A stretch of 64,000 bases of DNA from Stappia indica (GCF_009789575.1 NZ_CP046908.1:682001-746000); one strand, 5' to 3'. Positions 8,739-18,325 are shown, counted from the stretch's first letter. Numbers and translations: made by a program. Notes: generated by a model from the letters alone, not told the origin.

Positions 8739-10091
8739 ATGTTCTCCAAGATCCTGATCGCCAACCGGGGCGAGATCGCGCTGCGCGTGCTGCGCGCGTG
8801 CAAGGAGCTTGGCATCCAGACGGTGGCCGTGCACTCGACCGCCGATGCCGATGCCATGCATGTGCGCCTTGCCGACGAGAGCGTCTGCATCGGCCCGCCG
8901 GCCGCGCGCGACAGCTACCTCAACATCCCGCAGCTGCTGGCCGCCTGCGAGATCACCGGCGCCGACGCGGTGCATCCCGGCTACGGCTTCCTGTCGGAAA
9001 ACTCCCGCTTCGCCGAGATCCTGGAGGCGCACAACATCGCCTTCATCGGGCCGACGGCCGAGCATATCCGCATCATGGGCGACAAGATCGCCGCCAAGCA
9101 GACGGCGCGCGACCTCGGCATCCCGGTGGTTCCCGGCTCCGACGGCGCGGTGACGCCGAGCGACGATGCCCATGCGATCGCCCGCGAGATCGGCTATCCG
9201 GTGCTGGTCAAGGCCGCTGCCGGCGGCGGCGGACGCGGCATGAAGGTGGCGCTCACCGAAAAGGACCTCGACACCGCGCTGTCGACGGCCCGTTCGGAAG
9301 CCAAGGCCGCCTTCGGCGACGATGCGCTCTACATGGAGAAGTATCTCGGCAAGCCGCGCCACATCGAGATCCAGGTGCTGGGCGACGGCCGGGGCAATGC
9401 CATCCATCTGGGCGAGCGCGACTGCTCGCTGCAGCGCCGCCACCAGAAGGTCTGGGAGGAGGCTCCCTCCCCGGCGCTGAACGCGGCGCAGCGCAAGGAG
9501 ATCGGCGAGATCGTCGCCACTGCCATGCGCAAGCTGAAATACCGCGGCGTCGGCACGATCGAGTTCCTCTACGAGGACGGCAAGTTCTACTTCATCGAGA
9601 TGAACACCCGCCTGCAGGTGGAGCATCCGGTGACGGAGATGATCACCGGCATCGACCTGGTCAACGAGCAGATCCGCATCGCCTCGGGCGCCGAGCTGAC
9701 GCTGCGCCAGGAGGACGTGCTGTTCGAGGGCCATGCCATCGAATGCCGCATCAATGCCGAGAACCCGCGCACCTTCGCGCCCTCGCCCGGCCAGATCAGC
9801 TACTATCACCCGCCGGGGGGCCTGGGCGTGCGCGTCGATTCCGGCGTCTATCAGGGCTACCGGATCCCGCCGCACTACGACAGCCTGATCGGCAAGCTGA
9901 TCGTGCACGGCCGCAACCGGGTGGAGTGCATGATGCGGCTGCGGCGCTGCCTCGACGAGTTCGTCGTCGACGGCATCCAGTCGACGATCCCGCTGTTCCG
10001 CGACCTGGTCGACAACCAGGACATCGCCAACGGCATGTACGACATCCACTGGCTCGAGAAGTATCTCGCCGCCAAGTCGGACGACGACTGA
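8739..10091 (+). CDS. accC: Biotin carboxylase subunit of acetyl-CoA carboxylase
   Basis: 450 residues, full length. ATP-grasp enzyme that carboxylates biotin on AccB using ATP and bicarbonate. Landmarks are [14 protein letters not shown] at the N-terminus, [10 protein letters not shown], the glycine-rich ATP loop [12 protein letters not shown], the [19 protein letters not shown] segment, [11 protein letters not shown], and the catalytic [15 protein letters not shown] region. The ATG at 8739 was chosen over the GTG at 8721 because GGGGA precedes it and the conserved [11 protein letters not shown] start follows. A GC-rich hairpin follows the gene. Confidence 0.98.
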   Translation: MFSKILIANRGEIALRVLRACKELGIQTVAVHSTADADAMHVRLADESVCIGPPAARDSYLNIPQLLAACEITGADAVHPGYGFLSENSRFAEILEAHNIAFIGPTAEHIRIMGDKIAAKQTARDLGIPVVPGSDGAVTPSDDAHAIAREIGYPVLVKAAAGGGGRGMKVALTEKDLDTALSTARSEAKAAFGDDALYMEKYLGKPRHIEIQVLGDGRGNAIHLGERDCSLQRRHQKVWEEAPSPALNAAQRKEIGEIVATAMRKLKYRGVGTIEFLYEDGKFYFIEMNTRLQVEHPVTEMITGIDLVNEQIRIASGAELTLRQEDVLFEGHAIECRINAENPRTFAPSPGQISYYHPPGGLGVRVDSGVYQGYRIPPHYDSLIGKLIVHGRNRVECMMRLRRCLDEFVVDGIQSTIPLFRDLVDNQDIANGMYDIHWLEKYLAAKSDDD

Positions 10092-10098
10092 CGGGACG

Positions 10099-10123
10099 GA
10101 CGGCGCCGCGAGCCGGCGCCGTC
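10099..10123 (+). terminator. GC-rich hairpin after accC
   Basis: GACGGCGCC (10099-10107) pairs with GGCGCCGTC (10115-10123) around a 7-nt loop. There is no T-run, so it may be a partial terminator or an mRNA-stabilising structure ahead of aat. Confidence 0.55.
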
Positions 10124-10173
10124 TCCCGAAGTTTGCAGGCGCGCGTTTGACGAGCCTGCCAGGAAGGGCAGCC

Positions 10174-10863
<690 letters not shown>

Positions 10864-10868
10864 GCTCC

Positions 10869-11519
10869 CTAAAACTCCAGGCCGAGCAGCCGCGCGACCT
10901 CTTCGGCCAGCAGGCGCGCCTCGTCCGCGCCCTTGCCGCGCGGCTCCGTCTCCAGGATCGTCAGCCCCTCGCCCATCGAGGCGGCGAAGGCCGTACGGTT
11001 GCCGAGCCGGGCGGAGGCGACGGTGAAGCCGTTCTCGCCGATCAGCCCCATCACCTCGGCCGTCAGCGCGGCGCGCGGCGGCACGCGGTTCAGCACGACG
11101 AGCGAGTCGGTGCCCTCACGCCTGGCGATGTCGACCGTCTGGCCGGTGGCCCACAGGTCGACCTGCGTCGGCTGCATCGGCACCAGCACGAGGTCGGCGG
11201 CCTCGATGGCCGGGCGCACGTCGGAATCGGTCTTGGGCGGCGTGTCGAGGATGACGAGGCCATGGTCGCGGGCGAGCGAGCGCGCCTCGCGCCGGGCGCC
11301 CCAGCCGCTGGAGGTGCGGAAGGTCAGGCCGGTCGTCCCGTCGCCGAGCGAGCCCTCGCGGGCCTCGTACCAGGTGCCGAGCGAGCCTTGCGGATCGATG
11401 TCGACCACGGCGACCGGAAAGGCGCCGCGCGCGGCCAGCGCCACCGCAAGATGCGCCGCCAGCGTCGTCTTGCCCGAGCCGCCCTTTTGCTGCGCGACAG
11501 AAATGATACGCCCCGTCAT
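10869..11519 (-). CDS. ParA/MinD-type ATPase
   Basis: 216 residues with the deviant Walker A motif KGGSGKTTLAAHLA at residues ~11-24, the switch I-type VVDIDPQGSLGTWYE and the Walker B-type LVILDTPPKTDSD. Deviant Walker ATPases of this type partition DNA or position protein complexes. No parB or parS lies next to it, and it is shorter than MipZ, so it is an orphan ParA-like ATPase of unknown cargo. The start was placed at MTGRIISVAQQKGG (11519), with GGGAG upstream; the longer frame lacks family similarity. It is divergent from the FAA hydrolase. Confidence 0.88.
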   Translation of the reverse strand: MTGRIISVAQQKGGSGKTTLAAHLAVALAARGAFPVAVVDIDPQGSLGTWYEAREGSLGDGTTGLTFRTSSGWGARREARSLARDHGLVILDTPPKTDSDVRPAIEAADLVLVPMQPTQVDLWATGQTVDIARREGTDSLVVLNRVPPRAALTAEVMGLIGENGFTVASARLGNRTAFAASMGEGLTILETEPRGKGADEARLLAEEVARLLGLEF

Positions 11520-11753
11520 GGTCTGCTCCCGCAGGTTCCGTCTTCGCTCGTGCCGTCCATCAGTGTTGCCCGCCATTGTTGCATTGCAAAAAATCAAAGA
11601 CAATCGCCATCATGGTGGCCGCCGGGCGAGGCATGCGCAAGCGCCGTCCCCTCTTCCGTCCCCTCTTCCGCCCCCTCTGGACCGGGCAAGGCCGAGGGCG
11701 TAAACAAGGGCCCGCCGGCCGTCCCGCACCGTTCCATCCGCAGGAGATTTTCC

Positions 11754-12461
11754 GTGACCGACCATGTGATTGCGCCTCCTGCCGCGGCCGATGTCGCCGT
11801 CGAGGGAACGGATGCGCGCTTCCCCATCCGCCGGGTCTTCTGCGTCGGGCGCAACTATGCCGCCCATGCCCGCGAGATGGGCAAGGACCCGGACCGGGAG
11901 CCGCCGTTCTTCTTCACCAAGCCGGCGGACGCGGTGTGCGATGCCGGCGGCACCCTCCCCTATCCGCCGCTGACGCAGGACCTGCATCACGAGGTGGAGC
12001 TGGTGGTCGCCATCGGCCGCGGCGGGCGCGACATCGCGCCGGAGGATGCGGAAAACCACATCTGGGGCTACGGCATCGGCATCGACCTGACGCGCCGCGA
12101 CCTGCAGCAGCAGGCCAAGGACCTCGGCCGCCCCTGGGACTGGGGCAAGGCCTTCGACCGGTCCGCCCCCTGTTCGCCGCTGGTGCCGGCAAGCCGCATC
12201 GGCCACCCGAAGAGCGGGCGTATTTCCCTGTCGGTGAACGGCGAGATCCGCCAGCAGGGCGACCTGGCCGACCAGATCTGGCCGGTCGCCGATATCGTCG
12301 CGATCTGCAGCGCCTCGGTGGAGCTGAGGCCGGGCGACCTGATCTTCACCGGAACGCCGGCCGGCGTTGCCGCGCTGAAGCCGGGCGACCGGCTGGAGGG
12401 CGAGATCGAGGGCGTGGCGCGGCTCAGCCTTGCCATCGGCGCGCCGCAGGACCGGGGCTGA
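11754..12461 (+). CDS. Fumarylacetoacetate hydrolase (FAH) family protein
   Basis: 235 residues with a GTG start preceded by CAGGAGATTTTCC. The FAH fold is recognised from RRVFCVGRNYAAHAREMG, PPFFFTKPADAV, HHEVELVVAIG (metal-ligand Glu residues), GYGIGIDLTRRDLQ, KAFDRSAPCSPL and GDLIFTGTPAGV. Members of this small-size group act as acylpyruvases or oxaloacetate decarboxylases/tautomerases (FAHD1/YcgM type). The substrate here is not determinable. plsC starts 4 bases after its stop, so the two form an operon. Confidence 0.93.
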   Translation: MTDHVIAPPAAADVAVEGTDARFPIRRVFCVGRNYAAHAREMGKDPDREPPFFFTKPADAVCDAGGTLPYPPLTQDLHHEVELVVAIGRGGRDIAPEDAENHIWGYGIGIDLTRRDLQQQAKDLGRPWDWGKAFDRSAPCSPLVPASRIGHPKSGRISLSVNGEIRQQGDLADQIWPVADIVAICSASVELRPGDLIFTGTPAGVAALKPGDRLEGEIEGVARLSLAIGAPQDRG

Positions 12462-12464
12462 TCC

Positions 12465-13250
12465 ATGGCCACAGACGGCACACCGATGCCCGCCGGGGCC
12501 GACTGGACGCCGCCGCGGGCGAGCGCCCTCGTGGTGCTGCGCTCGCTGGTCTTCCAGGGCTTGGTGATCGCCTCCCTTGTGCTGCTGGCGCCGGCCTGCC
12601 TCTTCATGATCCTGCCGCGAGCCGTGACGCGGGTCGTCGCGCGCATCGTGGTGCATGGCTGGCTGGGCCTGCTGCGGCTGACCGTCGGGCTTGCTTACGA
12701 GGTGCGCGGGCGCGAGCACCTGCCGGACGGGCCGTGCCTGATCGCCGCCAAGCACCAGTCGGCCTTCGAGACGCTGGCGCTGCAAGTGATCCTGAAGGAC
12801 CCGGCCTTCGTGCTGAAGCGCGAGCTGACGCTGATCCCGGTCGCCGGCTGGGGCATGTGGCGGCTCGGCCATATCGCCATCGACCGCTCGGCCGGCGCCA
12901 GCGCCCTGATGAGCCTGATCCGCCAGGCCAAGCAGCGGGTCGCGGAAGGCCGGCAGGTGGTGATCTTTCCCGAAGGCACGCGCAGCACGCCGCTGTCCGC
13001 CCCGACCTATCGCCCCGGCGTTGCCGCGCTCTACCGGGCGCTGCAGGTGCCGTGCGTGCCGGTGGCGCTGAATTCCGGCGTGTTCTGGCCGCGCAACAGC
13101 GCGTGGAAGTTTCCCGGCCGCATCATCATCGAGTTCCTGCCGACAATCCCGGCAGGGCTCGCGTCCGGTCCGTTCATGGAGCGGCTGGAGCAGCAGGTGG
13201 AGGAGCGCACCGAGGCGCTCGTCGCCGAGGCGGACGACGCGCGGCGCTGA
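12465..13250 (+). CDS. plsC: 1-acyl-sn-glycerol-3-phosphate acyltransferase
   Basis: 261 residues. The N-terminal ~70 residues carry a membrane segment (VLRSLVFQGLVIASLVLLA). The acyltransferase domain follows, with the catalytic box KHQSAFET (H-X4-E variant rather than H-X4-D, frequent in rhizobial PlsC), substrate box FPEGTRS and a later CVPVALNSGVFW motif. It acylates lysophosphatidate to phosphatidate in glycerolipid synthesis at the inner membrane. Nearby ACP and ketosynthase genes may share a lipid theme, but they lie across a convergent gene. Confidence 0.93.
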   Translation: MATDGTPMPAGADWTPPRASALVVLRSLVFQGLVIASLVLLAPACLFMILPRAVTRVVARIVVHGWLGLLRLTVGLAYEVRGREHLPDGPCLIAAKHQSAFETLALQVILKDPAFVLKRELTLIPVAGWGMWRLGHIAIDRSAGASALMSLIRQAKQRVAEGRQVVIFPEGTRSTPLSAPTYRPGVAALYRALQVPCVPVALNSGVFWPRNSAWKFPGRIIIEFLPTIPAGLASGPFMERLEQQVEERTEALVAEADDARR

Positions 13251-13300
13251 AGACCCCCGCGGCGGACGCCAAGACGCTGGAAGTCAGGGGCGCGGGAAAG

Positions 13301-14143
13301 TCAGGCGGCGGCCGCGGCGCCCTCCAGGCGCCAGGTGCCCGAGGCGGCAAGATTGCGCGCGATGCGGTAGATCTCCGGCGCGTAGAGCATCACCTGCGTG
13401 ATGTAGGCCGAGATCGTGACGATCTCCTGCACCGTGTAGATGTAGTAGATCGTGTATTCGGTGACCGGCAGGTCCAGCCCCTTGACCAGGAACAGCGCCA
13501 CATAGAGCCCGGCGAGACCGGCGGTGACGAAGGCAAGGGTGCGGCGCAGGCGCGTATAGCGCGAGCCGAGACAAAGATAGCTCGGCCGGCCCGTGTCCGG
13601 CAGGCGCAGCAGCCGCGTGGTGATGATCCCGCTCATCAGGATCGACAGCGCCTGGAACACGAAGAACAGGTAGCTGCCCAGCATGTGCAGGTCGTGGTTG
13701 TGGCGGAAGGTGACCTGCGTGCAGATGACCATGCCCGAGGTGCCCAGCACCTGCATCACCAGGAACACCGCCATCATCCGGCGCAGGCTCGCCGCGACCT
13801 TCGGCATGTGGCCGGCACGCGCCGAGATCGCCCCGTAAAAGGCGTAGGAGATCGGCAGGATCGCCAGCGCGATGACGATGGCAACGCCGAGGATCGCCGC
13901 CGCGAAGGGATCGCCGATATAGGGATCGGTGATCGCCCGGCTGACCGTCGGCGCGCTCTGCTGGACATAGTCGGGATGGCGCTCGTAGAAGGTCCAGCGG
14001 GCCCAGACCATCATGTAGATGGCGGAAGCGGGCACCAGGACCACCGGCAGGCCGGCCGCAAGACCCGTGAGGCGGGCAAGGAGCGGCGCCCTGTCGGAGG
14101 CCGGCGTGCCGCCGTCCGTGGCCGTGTGCGAAGACTGTCTCAT
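13301..14143 (-). CDS. Six-TM integral membrane protein, possibly Frag1/DRAM-like
   Basis: 280 residues with six clear hydrophobic helices (VVLVPASAIYMMVW, AILGVAIVIALAILPI, FLVMQVLGTSGMVI, SYLFFVFQALSILMSGII, AFVTAGLAGLYVALFLV, EIVTISAYITQVML). The loop PTVSRAITDPYIGDPFAA after helix 1 and the six-helix layout recall the Frag1/DRAM/Sfk1 family, but this assignment is tentative. Start at 14143 gives a short polar N-terminus before helix 1. It is transcribed divergently from the ACP-ketosynthase cluster, so a shared regulatory region (14144-14378) is possible. Function unknown. Confidence 0.8.
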   Translation of the reverse strand: MRQSSHTATDGGTPASDRAPLLARLTGLAAGLPVVLVPASAIYMMVWARWTFYERHPDYVQQSAPTVSRAITDPYIGDPFAAAILGVAIVIALAILPISYAFYGAISARAGHMPKVAASLRRMMAVFLVMQVLGTSGMVICTQVTFRHNHDLHMLGSYLFFVFQALSILMSGIITTRLLRLPDTGRPSYLCLGSRYTRLRRTLAFVTAGLAGLYVALFLVKGLDLPVTEYTIYYIYTVQEIVTISAYITQVMLYAPEIYRIARNLAASGTWRLEGAAAAA

Positions 14144-14378
14144 GCGCGCCTGCCGTCTTGCCCTGTTCCCTGCCCTTGCGTCGCGGCGGCCGCCACGACC
14201 CGAGGGCAGGACGTGAATAGTGGAGCCCTTGCCCGTCCGCAAGCCGCACAAGACGTGGAAACGCCGGAACAGCCTCCGTATTAGTTCCGATTCCCGAGCG
14301 ACTTGATGCTGGAACAGAACCGGCTTAACCCTTATGACACTCATAAAACACGCTGAAATCCGCAGGAACGGGGCTGAG

Positions 14379-14651
14379 ATGGTACTGACGGCAGAGGGGA
14401 TGGATGCCGCAACGATCGAGCGGCTGCTCGATCTGGTCGCGAAGGAGGGCATGGTCGAGCGCGAGAAGCTGGCCGTCGATGCCACATTCGAGGATCTCGG
14501 CATCCAGTCGGCCGACATGGTCGTCATCCTGATGGCGGTCGAGGAAGAATTCGGCGTCTACATTCCCGTCGACGGCGATCTGGCCGACGCCCGAACGCTG
14601 GGCGATTTCCTGCAAGTGCTTGCAGCACGAATGAAAGAAGGCGCCGAGTGA
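14379..14651 (+). CDS. Acyl carrier protein
   Basis: 90 residues, acidic and helical. The phosphopantetheine attachment site is the Ser in DLGIQSADMV (Ser44), replacing the usual DSL with QSA, followed by helix II VVILMAVEEEFGVYIP. This is a dedicated ACP, not the housekeeping AcpP. The ATG at 14379 is preferred over 14334 because AGGA lies 14 bases upstream, with GGGG nearer, and the upstream extension is basic. The stop overlaps the GTG start of the ketosynthase (GTGA), implying translational coupling. Confidence 0.93.
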   Translation: MVLTAEGMDAATIERLLDLVAKEGMVEREKLAVDATFEDLGIQSADMVVILMAVEEEFGVYIPVDGDLADARTLGDFLQVLAARMKEGAE

Positions 14652-15865
14652 CCAGCGCAAACCGGCGCGTCGTCATCACTGGAATGGGAGCCATCACGGC
14701 GGCCGGCACCGGCGTGCAGGCCCTGTGGGAGGCTGCGCGCGACGGGCGCAGCGGCGTCGGCGAATTGCGCTTTGCGCGCTATCCGCGCCAGCGCGTCTCC
14801 CGCTCCGCCCATATCACCGGCTTCGAGCCCTCGGCGCATCTCAGCGAGCAGGAGCTCAAGACCACCGACCGATTCGCCCAGCTGGCGCTGGTGGCCGCCG
14901 ACGAGGCGCTGCGGCAGGCCGGCCTCGACACGCAAGGCCCGCTGGGCGCGCGCTGCGGGACGATCATCGGATCGGGTATCGGCGGCGCCTGGACCTCCGA
15001 CGACGGCCACTACAATTTCTACGTCCACGACGCCCGGCCCGACCTTCTGGCCATCGCCAAGGTGATGCCGAACGCCGCCGCCTCGCAGATCAGCATCCGC
15101 TACGGCGCGCGCGGCCCCTCGCTCGCCATTTCCAGCGCCTGCGCCTCCGGCACCCAGTCGGTCGGCTACGGATTGCAGATGATCCGCGCCGGGCTCGCCG
15201 ACACGATGCTGGTCGGCGGCAGCGAGGCGCTGCTGACGCCGGCGAGCTTCCGCGCCTGGGAGGCCTTGCGGGTGATGGCGCCGGAGGCCTGCCGTCCCTT
15301 CTCCGAAAAGCGCAACGGCATGGTGCTCGGCGAAGGCGCCGCGGTGCTGGTGATCGAGGAGCTGGACCACGCGTTGAAGCGCGGGGCGACGCCGCTTGCC
15401 GAACTCGTCGGCTACGGCACTACCAGCGATGCGGCCGACCTGCTGCGCCCGACCGTCGAGGGCCCGGCCACGGCCATTGCCGGGGCGCTGGCCGATGCGG
15501 GGCTGGCGCCGCAGGACATCGGCTATGTCAACGCCCACGGCACCGGGACGGTACTCAACGACATTGCCGAAAGCGAGGCGCTGCGCCAGGTCTTCGGCGC
15601 CCATGTGGAGGGGCTCGCGGTCTCCTCGACCAAGCCGATCCACGGCCATGCGCTGGGAGCGGCCGGCGCCATCGAGCTGGTGATCACCGTCGAGGCGCTG
15701 CGCAGCGGCATCGCACCGCCGACCATCAACTGGCTGGGGCCCGACCCCAAATGCCTTGCCGATCCGGTGGCGAACACCGCACAGGCCCGGCAGATCGATG
15801 CGGCGCTCAGCAACTCCTTCGCCTTCGGCGGCATCAACGCCACCGTCGCGATCCGAAAGGTCTAG
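14648..15865 (+). CDS. Beta-ketoacyl-ACP synthase, FabF-like
   Basis: 405 residues, condensing-enzyme fold. The catalytic triad is visible: Cys165 in SSACASGTQS, His in NAHGTGTVLND and His in PIHGHALGAAGAIE, with the C-terminal SNSFAFGGINA loop. It condenses an acyl group with malonyl-ACP, here presumably on the dedicated ACP encoded immediately upstream (GTGA overlap). It is followed by two hot-dog proteins that could supply the dehydratase step. The product of the pathway is unknown. GTG start. Confidence 0.95.
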   Translation: MTSANRRVVITGMGAITAAGTGVQALWEAARDGRSGVGELRFARYPRQRVSRSAHITGFEPSAHLSEQELKTTDRFAQLALVAADEALRQAGLDTQGPLGARCGTIIGSGIGGAWTSDDGHYNFYVHDARPDLLAIAKVMPNAAASQISIRYGARGPSLAISSACASGTQSVGYGLQMIRAGLADTMLVGGSEALLTPASFRAWEALRVMAPEACRPFSEKRNGMVLGEGAAVLVIEELDHALKRGATPLAELVGYGTTSDAADLLRPTVEGPATAIAGALADAGLAPQDIGYVNAHGTGTVLNDIAESEALRQVFGAHVEGLAVSSTKPIHGHALGAAGAIELVITVEALRSGIAPPTINWLGPDPKCLADPVANTAQARQIDAALSNSFAFGGINATVAIRKV

Positions 15866-15869
15866 GGCG

Positions 15870-16274
15870 GTGAGCGCGGCGCAGTGGACGACCATCGCCG
15901 CCCTCGACCTGTCGACGGCGCGCGCGCAGGTCAGGGCCTTCGCCGCAGCACTCAGTGCCCCTGAAGAGCCCGTGCCGGCAACCTATGCCTTCACCGTCTT
16001 CTCCCATCCAAGCGTCATGGAAACGCTGGCGGGGCTGGCAAGCGAACGTTCCGCCGTGCTGGTCCACCAGGCGCAGGACTTCGTCTACAACGGCGAGCTG
16101 GAGGCGGACCGGCACTACACCGTCCTCGTCGACTGGAAGCGCCATGAGGAGCGCGCCGACCGGCTGACCCTGCGCGGACGGGTGCAGGACCTGCAAGGCG
16201 CGGCGGACGGCACACCCTTGCAGGAATTCCGCGCCGAGATCGTGCTGTTCGAAAACCGCGAGGGCGCGCCATGA
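15870..16274 (+). CDS. Hot-dog protein, MaoC N-half / FAS1-like dehydratase type
   Basis: 134 residues from a GTG start four bases after the ketosynthase stop. The pattern PATYAFTVF ... VLVHQAQDFVYNGELEADRHYTVLVD is that of the substrate-binding, non-catalytic hot-dog half found fused in front of MaoC hydratases (FAS1-like dehydratase domain). Here it is a separate gene whose end overlaps the catalytic half by 4 bases. The two products most likely form a heterodimeric dehydratase. Family assignment is from pattern only. Confidence 0.8.
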   Translation: MSAAQWTTIAALDLSTARAQVRAFAAALSAPEEPVPATYAFTVFSHPSVMETLAGLASERSAVLVHQAQDFVYNGELEADRHYTVLVDWKRHEERADRLTLRGRVQDLQGAADGTPLQEFRAEIVLFENREGAP

Positions 16275-16687
16275 CCGTGCTCGCCGTCGGCCACCGCTTT
16301 GCCGACACGAAGCTCGCGATCCTCGGGCCGGACGACGTTGCCGCCTATGCCGAGGCCTCCGGCGACCACAACCCGATCCACCTGGATGAGGCGGCCGCAC
16401 GCGCAGCCGGCCTGCCCGGCGCCATCGTCCACGGCATGCTGATCATGGGCCGCCTCGAGGGCGCGGTTCGCGGCTGGCTGCCGCACGCACGCATCGCCGG
16501 CCTGCAATGCCGCTTCGTGAAGCCGCTGGCGGTGGGCGACGGCATCTCCATCGGCGGGCGCGTCGCGCGGCGGCGCCCCCTTGCGGAGGGAGAAACGGAG
16601 CTGCTGGTCCGCCTCACAATCGCCAACGGCGCCGGCGCGATGATCTGTGTCGGTGAGGCCGTGCTGCATCTGGGGGCGGCCGCTTAA
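16271..16687 (+). CDS. MaoC-like (R)-hydratase/dehydratase, catalytic half
   Basis: 138 residues. The hydratase-2 motif YAEASGDHNPIHLDEAAARA, with the catalytic Asp and His, is followed by GLPGAIVHGMLIMG. It is thus the catalytic hot-dog partner of the preceding protein. Substrates are probably 3-hydroxyacyl thioesters on the dedicated ACP. Start ATG overlaps the previous stop (ATGA). No ketoreductase is encoded in the cluster, so reduction would rely on a protein from elsewhere. Confidence 0.92.
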   Translation: MTVLAVGHRFADTKLAILGPDDVAAYAEASGDHNPIHLDEAAARAAGLPGAIVHGMLIMGRLEGAVRGWLPHARIAGLQCRFVKPLAVGDGISIGGRVARRRPLAEGETELLVRLTIANGAGAMICVGEAVLHLGAAA

Positions 16688-16718
16688 GGCCGCAAAAGGC
16701 CGGCCGGGACAGGCGCCC

Positions 16719-17240
16719 TTACGCGTCTTCGGCGACGGCTGAGAGCGCGGTCTCGGCCCAGCCGGCGATCGCCTCGACCTCGGCGGGAAGCCGGGTCGCC
16801 ATGTCGCCGCAGAACTCCAGGAAGGCCGGCAGGTTGAGCCCGTTGACGCCGACGATGACCGTCATGTCGGCGGCCAGCGCCTCGGCGATCACATCGCGAA
16901 AGCCCCTGCCCTCGGCCTCCTGCTTGCCGAACTTGTTGACCATCAGCACATCGCCCCCGCCGGCCAGCCGGGCGGCGGTCTCGCCGACCGCCTGCTCCAG
17001 CCCCTGCGGATCGAGCCGGCAGCCGCGCGACTGCGTTCCCAGCGACTGCGAGATGCGGATCAAGGGGCCGTGCGGCAGCAGCTTGACGTCCATGTCGCAA
17101 GGCCGGTCGCCCTCGCAGGCGGAATTGATCTGCACGACGCCGAGCACCCGCAGGCCCCGCCCCTCGAGCCGCTCGGCGACGCGGGCCAGCACGAGGTCCA
17201 TGTCGCCGCGTCCGGGGGAAGTCGTGTAGGCCAGTTTCAT
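16719..17240 (-). CDS. DUF2478 family protein
   Basis: 173 residues. It begins MKLAYTTSPGRGDMDLVLAR, continues with a strand ending in LRVLGVVQINSA, then CDMDVKLLPHGPLIRISQSLG, SRGCRLDPQGLEQAV and LMVNKFGKQEAEGRGFRDVI. This is the DUF2478 signature; the family is related to nucleotide-binding THEP1/MobB-type proteins and often sits near molybdenum transport or cofactor genes. The phosphate-binding loop is atypical (SPGRGD, not GxxxxGK[ST]), so NTP hydrolysis is uncertain. No molybdenum genes are nearby. Function unknown. Confidence 0.88.
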   Translation of the reverse strand: MKLAYTTSPGRGDMDLVLARVAERLEGRGLRVLGVVQINSACEGDRPCDMDVKLLPHGPLIRISQSLGTQSRGCRLDPQGLEQAVGETAARLAGGGDVLMVNKFGKQEAEGRGFRDVIAEALAADMTVIVGVNGLNLPAFLEFCGDMATRLPAEVEAIAGWAETALSAVAEDA

Positions 17241-17380
17241 CGCAGATACCGCTCAACATCCACAGGCTGTCGATCCGCGGCGAGGCGGATCCCCTTGCAA
17301 GCGACAGGTATCGCAGACCTTGGCCGGCCAAGGCAAGTGCACCGGCGCCGCAGGCCGCGGCGCCCCCCCTCGCCTCATCA

Positions 17381-17438
17381 TTCAACTTTTCGGTTGACTC
17401 ATGCCACTGCGAGGTATTTATTCAACCGCATGGTTGAA
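17381..17438. promoter_or_regulatory. Two dyad operators for the ArsR-type regulator
   Basis: Site A: TTCAAC-ttttc-GGTTGA (17381-17397). Site B: TTCAACC-gcat-GGTTGAA (17421-17438), a perfect 7-bp inverted repeat that overlaps the ATG at 17430. Centres are ~40 bp apart, about four helical turns. This CAACC/GGTTG pattern is typical of ArsR regulators paired with SRPBCC genes. It predicts autorepression, with site B blocking both transcription and translation initiation. Confidence 0.82.
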
Positions 17439-17798
17439 CAAGAAGCACACCGGCTCGACGCCATCTTCCACGCCCTCGGCGATGCCACCCGCCGGCAGAT
17501 GCTCCGCGCCCTCACCGAGGGCGAACGCAGCGTCAGCCAGCTTGCCGAGCCCTTCGACATGTCACTGGCGGCGGCCTCCAAGCACGTCAAGGTGCTGGAA
17601 AAGGCCGGCCTGATCCGCCGCGAGGTGCGCTGGCGCACCCATACCTGCCGGCTGGAACCGGGGCCGCTGGCCAGCGCCCACGACTGGCTCGGCTTCTACG
17701 AACGCTTCTGGACCGACCGTCTCGATGTGCTCGACGCCCTGTTGCGCGAGGAAAACGCCAACAGGAAGACTGCCCCCAAGGAAGGAGACAAGACATGA
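17430..17798 (+). CDS. ArsR-family transcriptional regulator
   Basis: 122 residues with a winged HTH: LDAIFHALGDATRRQMLRAL, then the recognition helix MSLAAASKHVKVLEKAGLI and a wing RREVRWRTHTCRLEP. There is no metal-binding CxC, so it belongs to the non-metal ArsR subgroup usually linked to SRPBCC proteins. ATG at 17430 is set by the conserved start MVEQEAHRLDAIF; the upstream in-frame extension covers the operator. The stop overlaps the SRPBCC start (ATGA), giving a two-gene operon under its own control. Confidence 0.94.
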   Translation: MVEQEAHRLDAIFHALGDATRRQMLRALTEGERSVSQLAEPFDMSLAAASKHVKVLEKAGLIRREVRWRTHTCRLEPGPLASAHDWLGFYERFWTDRLDVLDALLREENANRKTAPKEGDKT

Positions 17799-18325
17799 CC
17801 GTGATGGAAAAACCCGATGCCCATGGCACGCTGACCGCCCCCGACACGCTGGAAATCCGCCGCGTGCTGCCCGCCGCGCCCGAGCGGGTCTGGGCCTGGC
17901 TCACCGACAGCGAGCTGCGCCGCAAGTGGCTGGCCGCCGGCGAGATGACCCTGGTGCCCGGCGCAGAATGCGAGCTCGTCTGGCGCAACGACGAGCTGAC
18001 CGACCCGCCCGGAACCCGGCCCGAGAACATCGGCGACGAGAACCGCATGACCTGCCGGGTGATCGCCGCCGATCCGCCGCGCAGCTTCTCCATCACCTGG
18101 GGCACGGCCAGCAACGTGACCTTCACCCTGGCCCCGCGCGGCGAGGGCACGCTGCTCACCATCGTCCATGCCCGTCTGCCCGACCGGGCCTCGCTGCTCG
18201 GCGTCAGCGCCGGCTGGCATGCCCATCTCGGCGTGCTGGTGGCCCTGGTCGAGGGCAGCAAGCCCGCGCCCTTCTGGGACGCCTTCACAGCGCTCAAGCA
18301 GGACTACGACCAGCGCCTGCCCTGA
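17795..18325 (+). CDS. SRPBCC (AHSA1/START-like) domain protein
   Basis: 176 residues. Begins with the typical Bet v1-like strand IRRVLPAAPERVWAWLTDSELRRKWL, followed by GEMTLVPGAECELVWRND and a C-terminal long helix region (SAGWHAHLGVLVALVEG, FWDAFTALKQDYDQ). SRPBCC domains bind hydrophobic ligands in a deep cavity. Paired with an ArsR regulator, as here, they are widespread in actinobacteria and proteobacteria, with the ligand unknown. Confidence 0.93.
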   Translation: MTVMEKPDAHGTLTAPDTLEIRRVLPAAPERVWAWLTDSELRRKWLAAGEMTLVPGAECELVWRNDELTDPPGTRPENIGDENRMTCRVIAADPPRSFSITWGTASNVTFTLAPRGEGTLLTIVHARLPDRASLLGVSAGWHAHLGVLVALVEGSKPAPFWDAFTALKQDYDQRLP

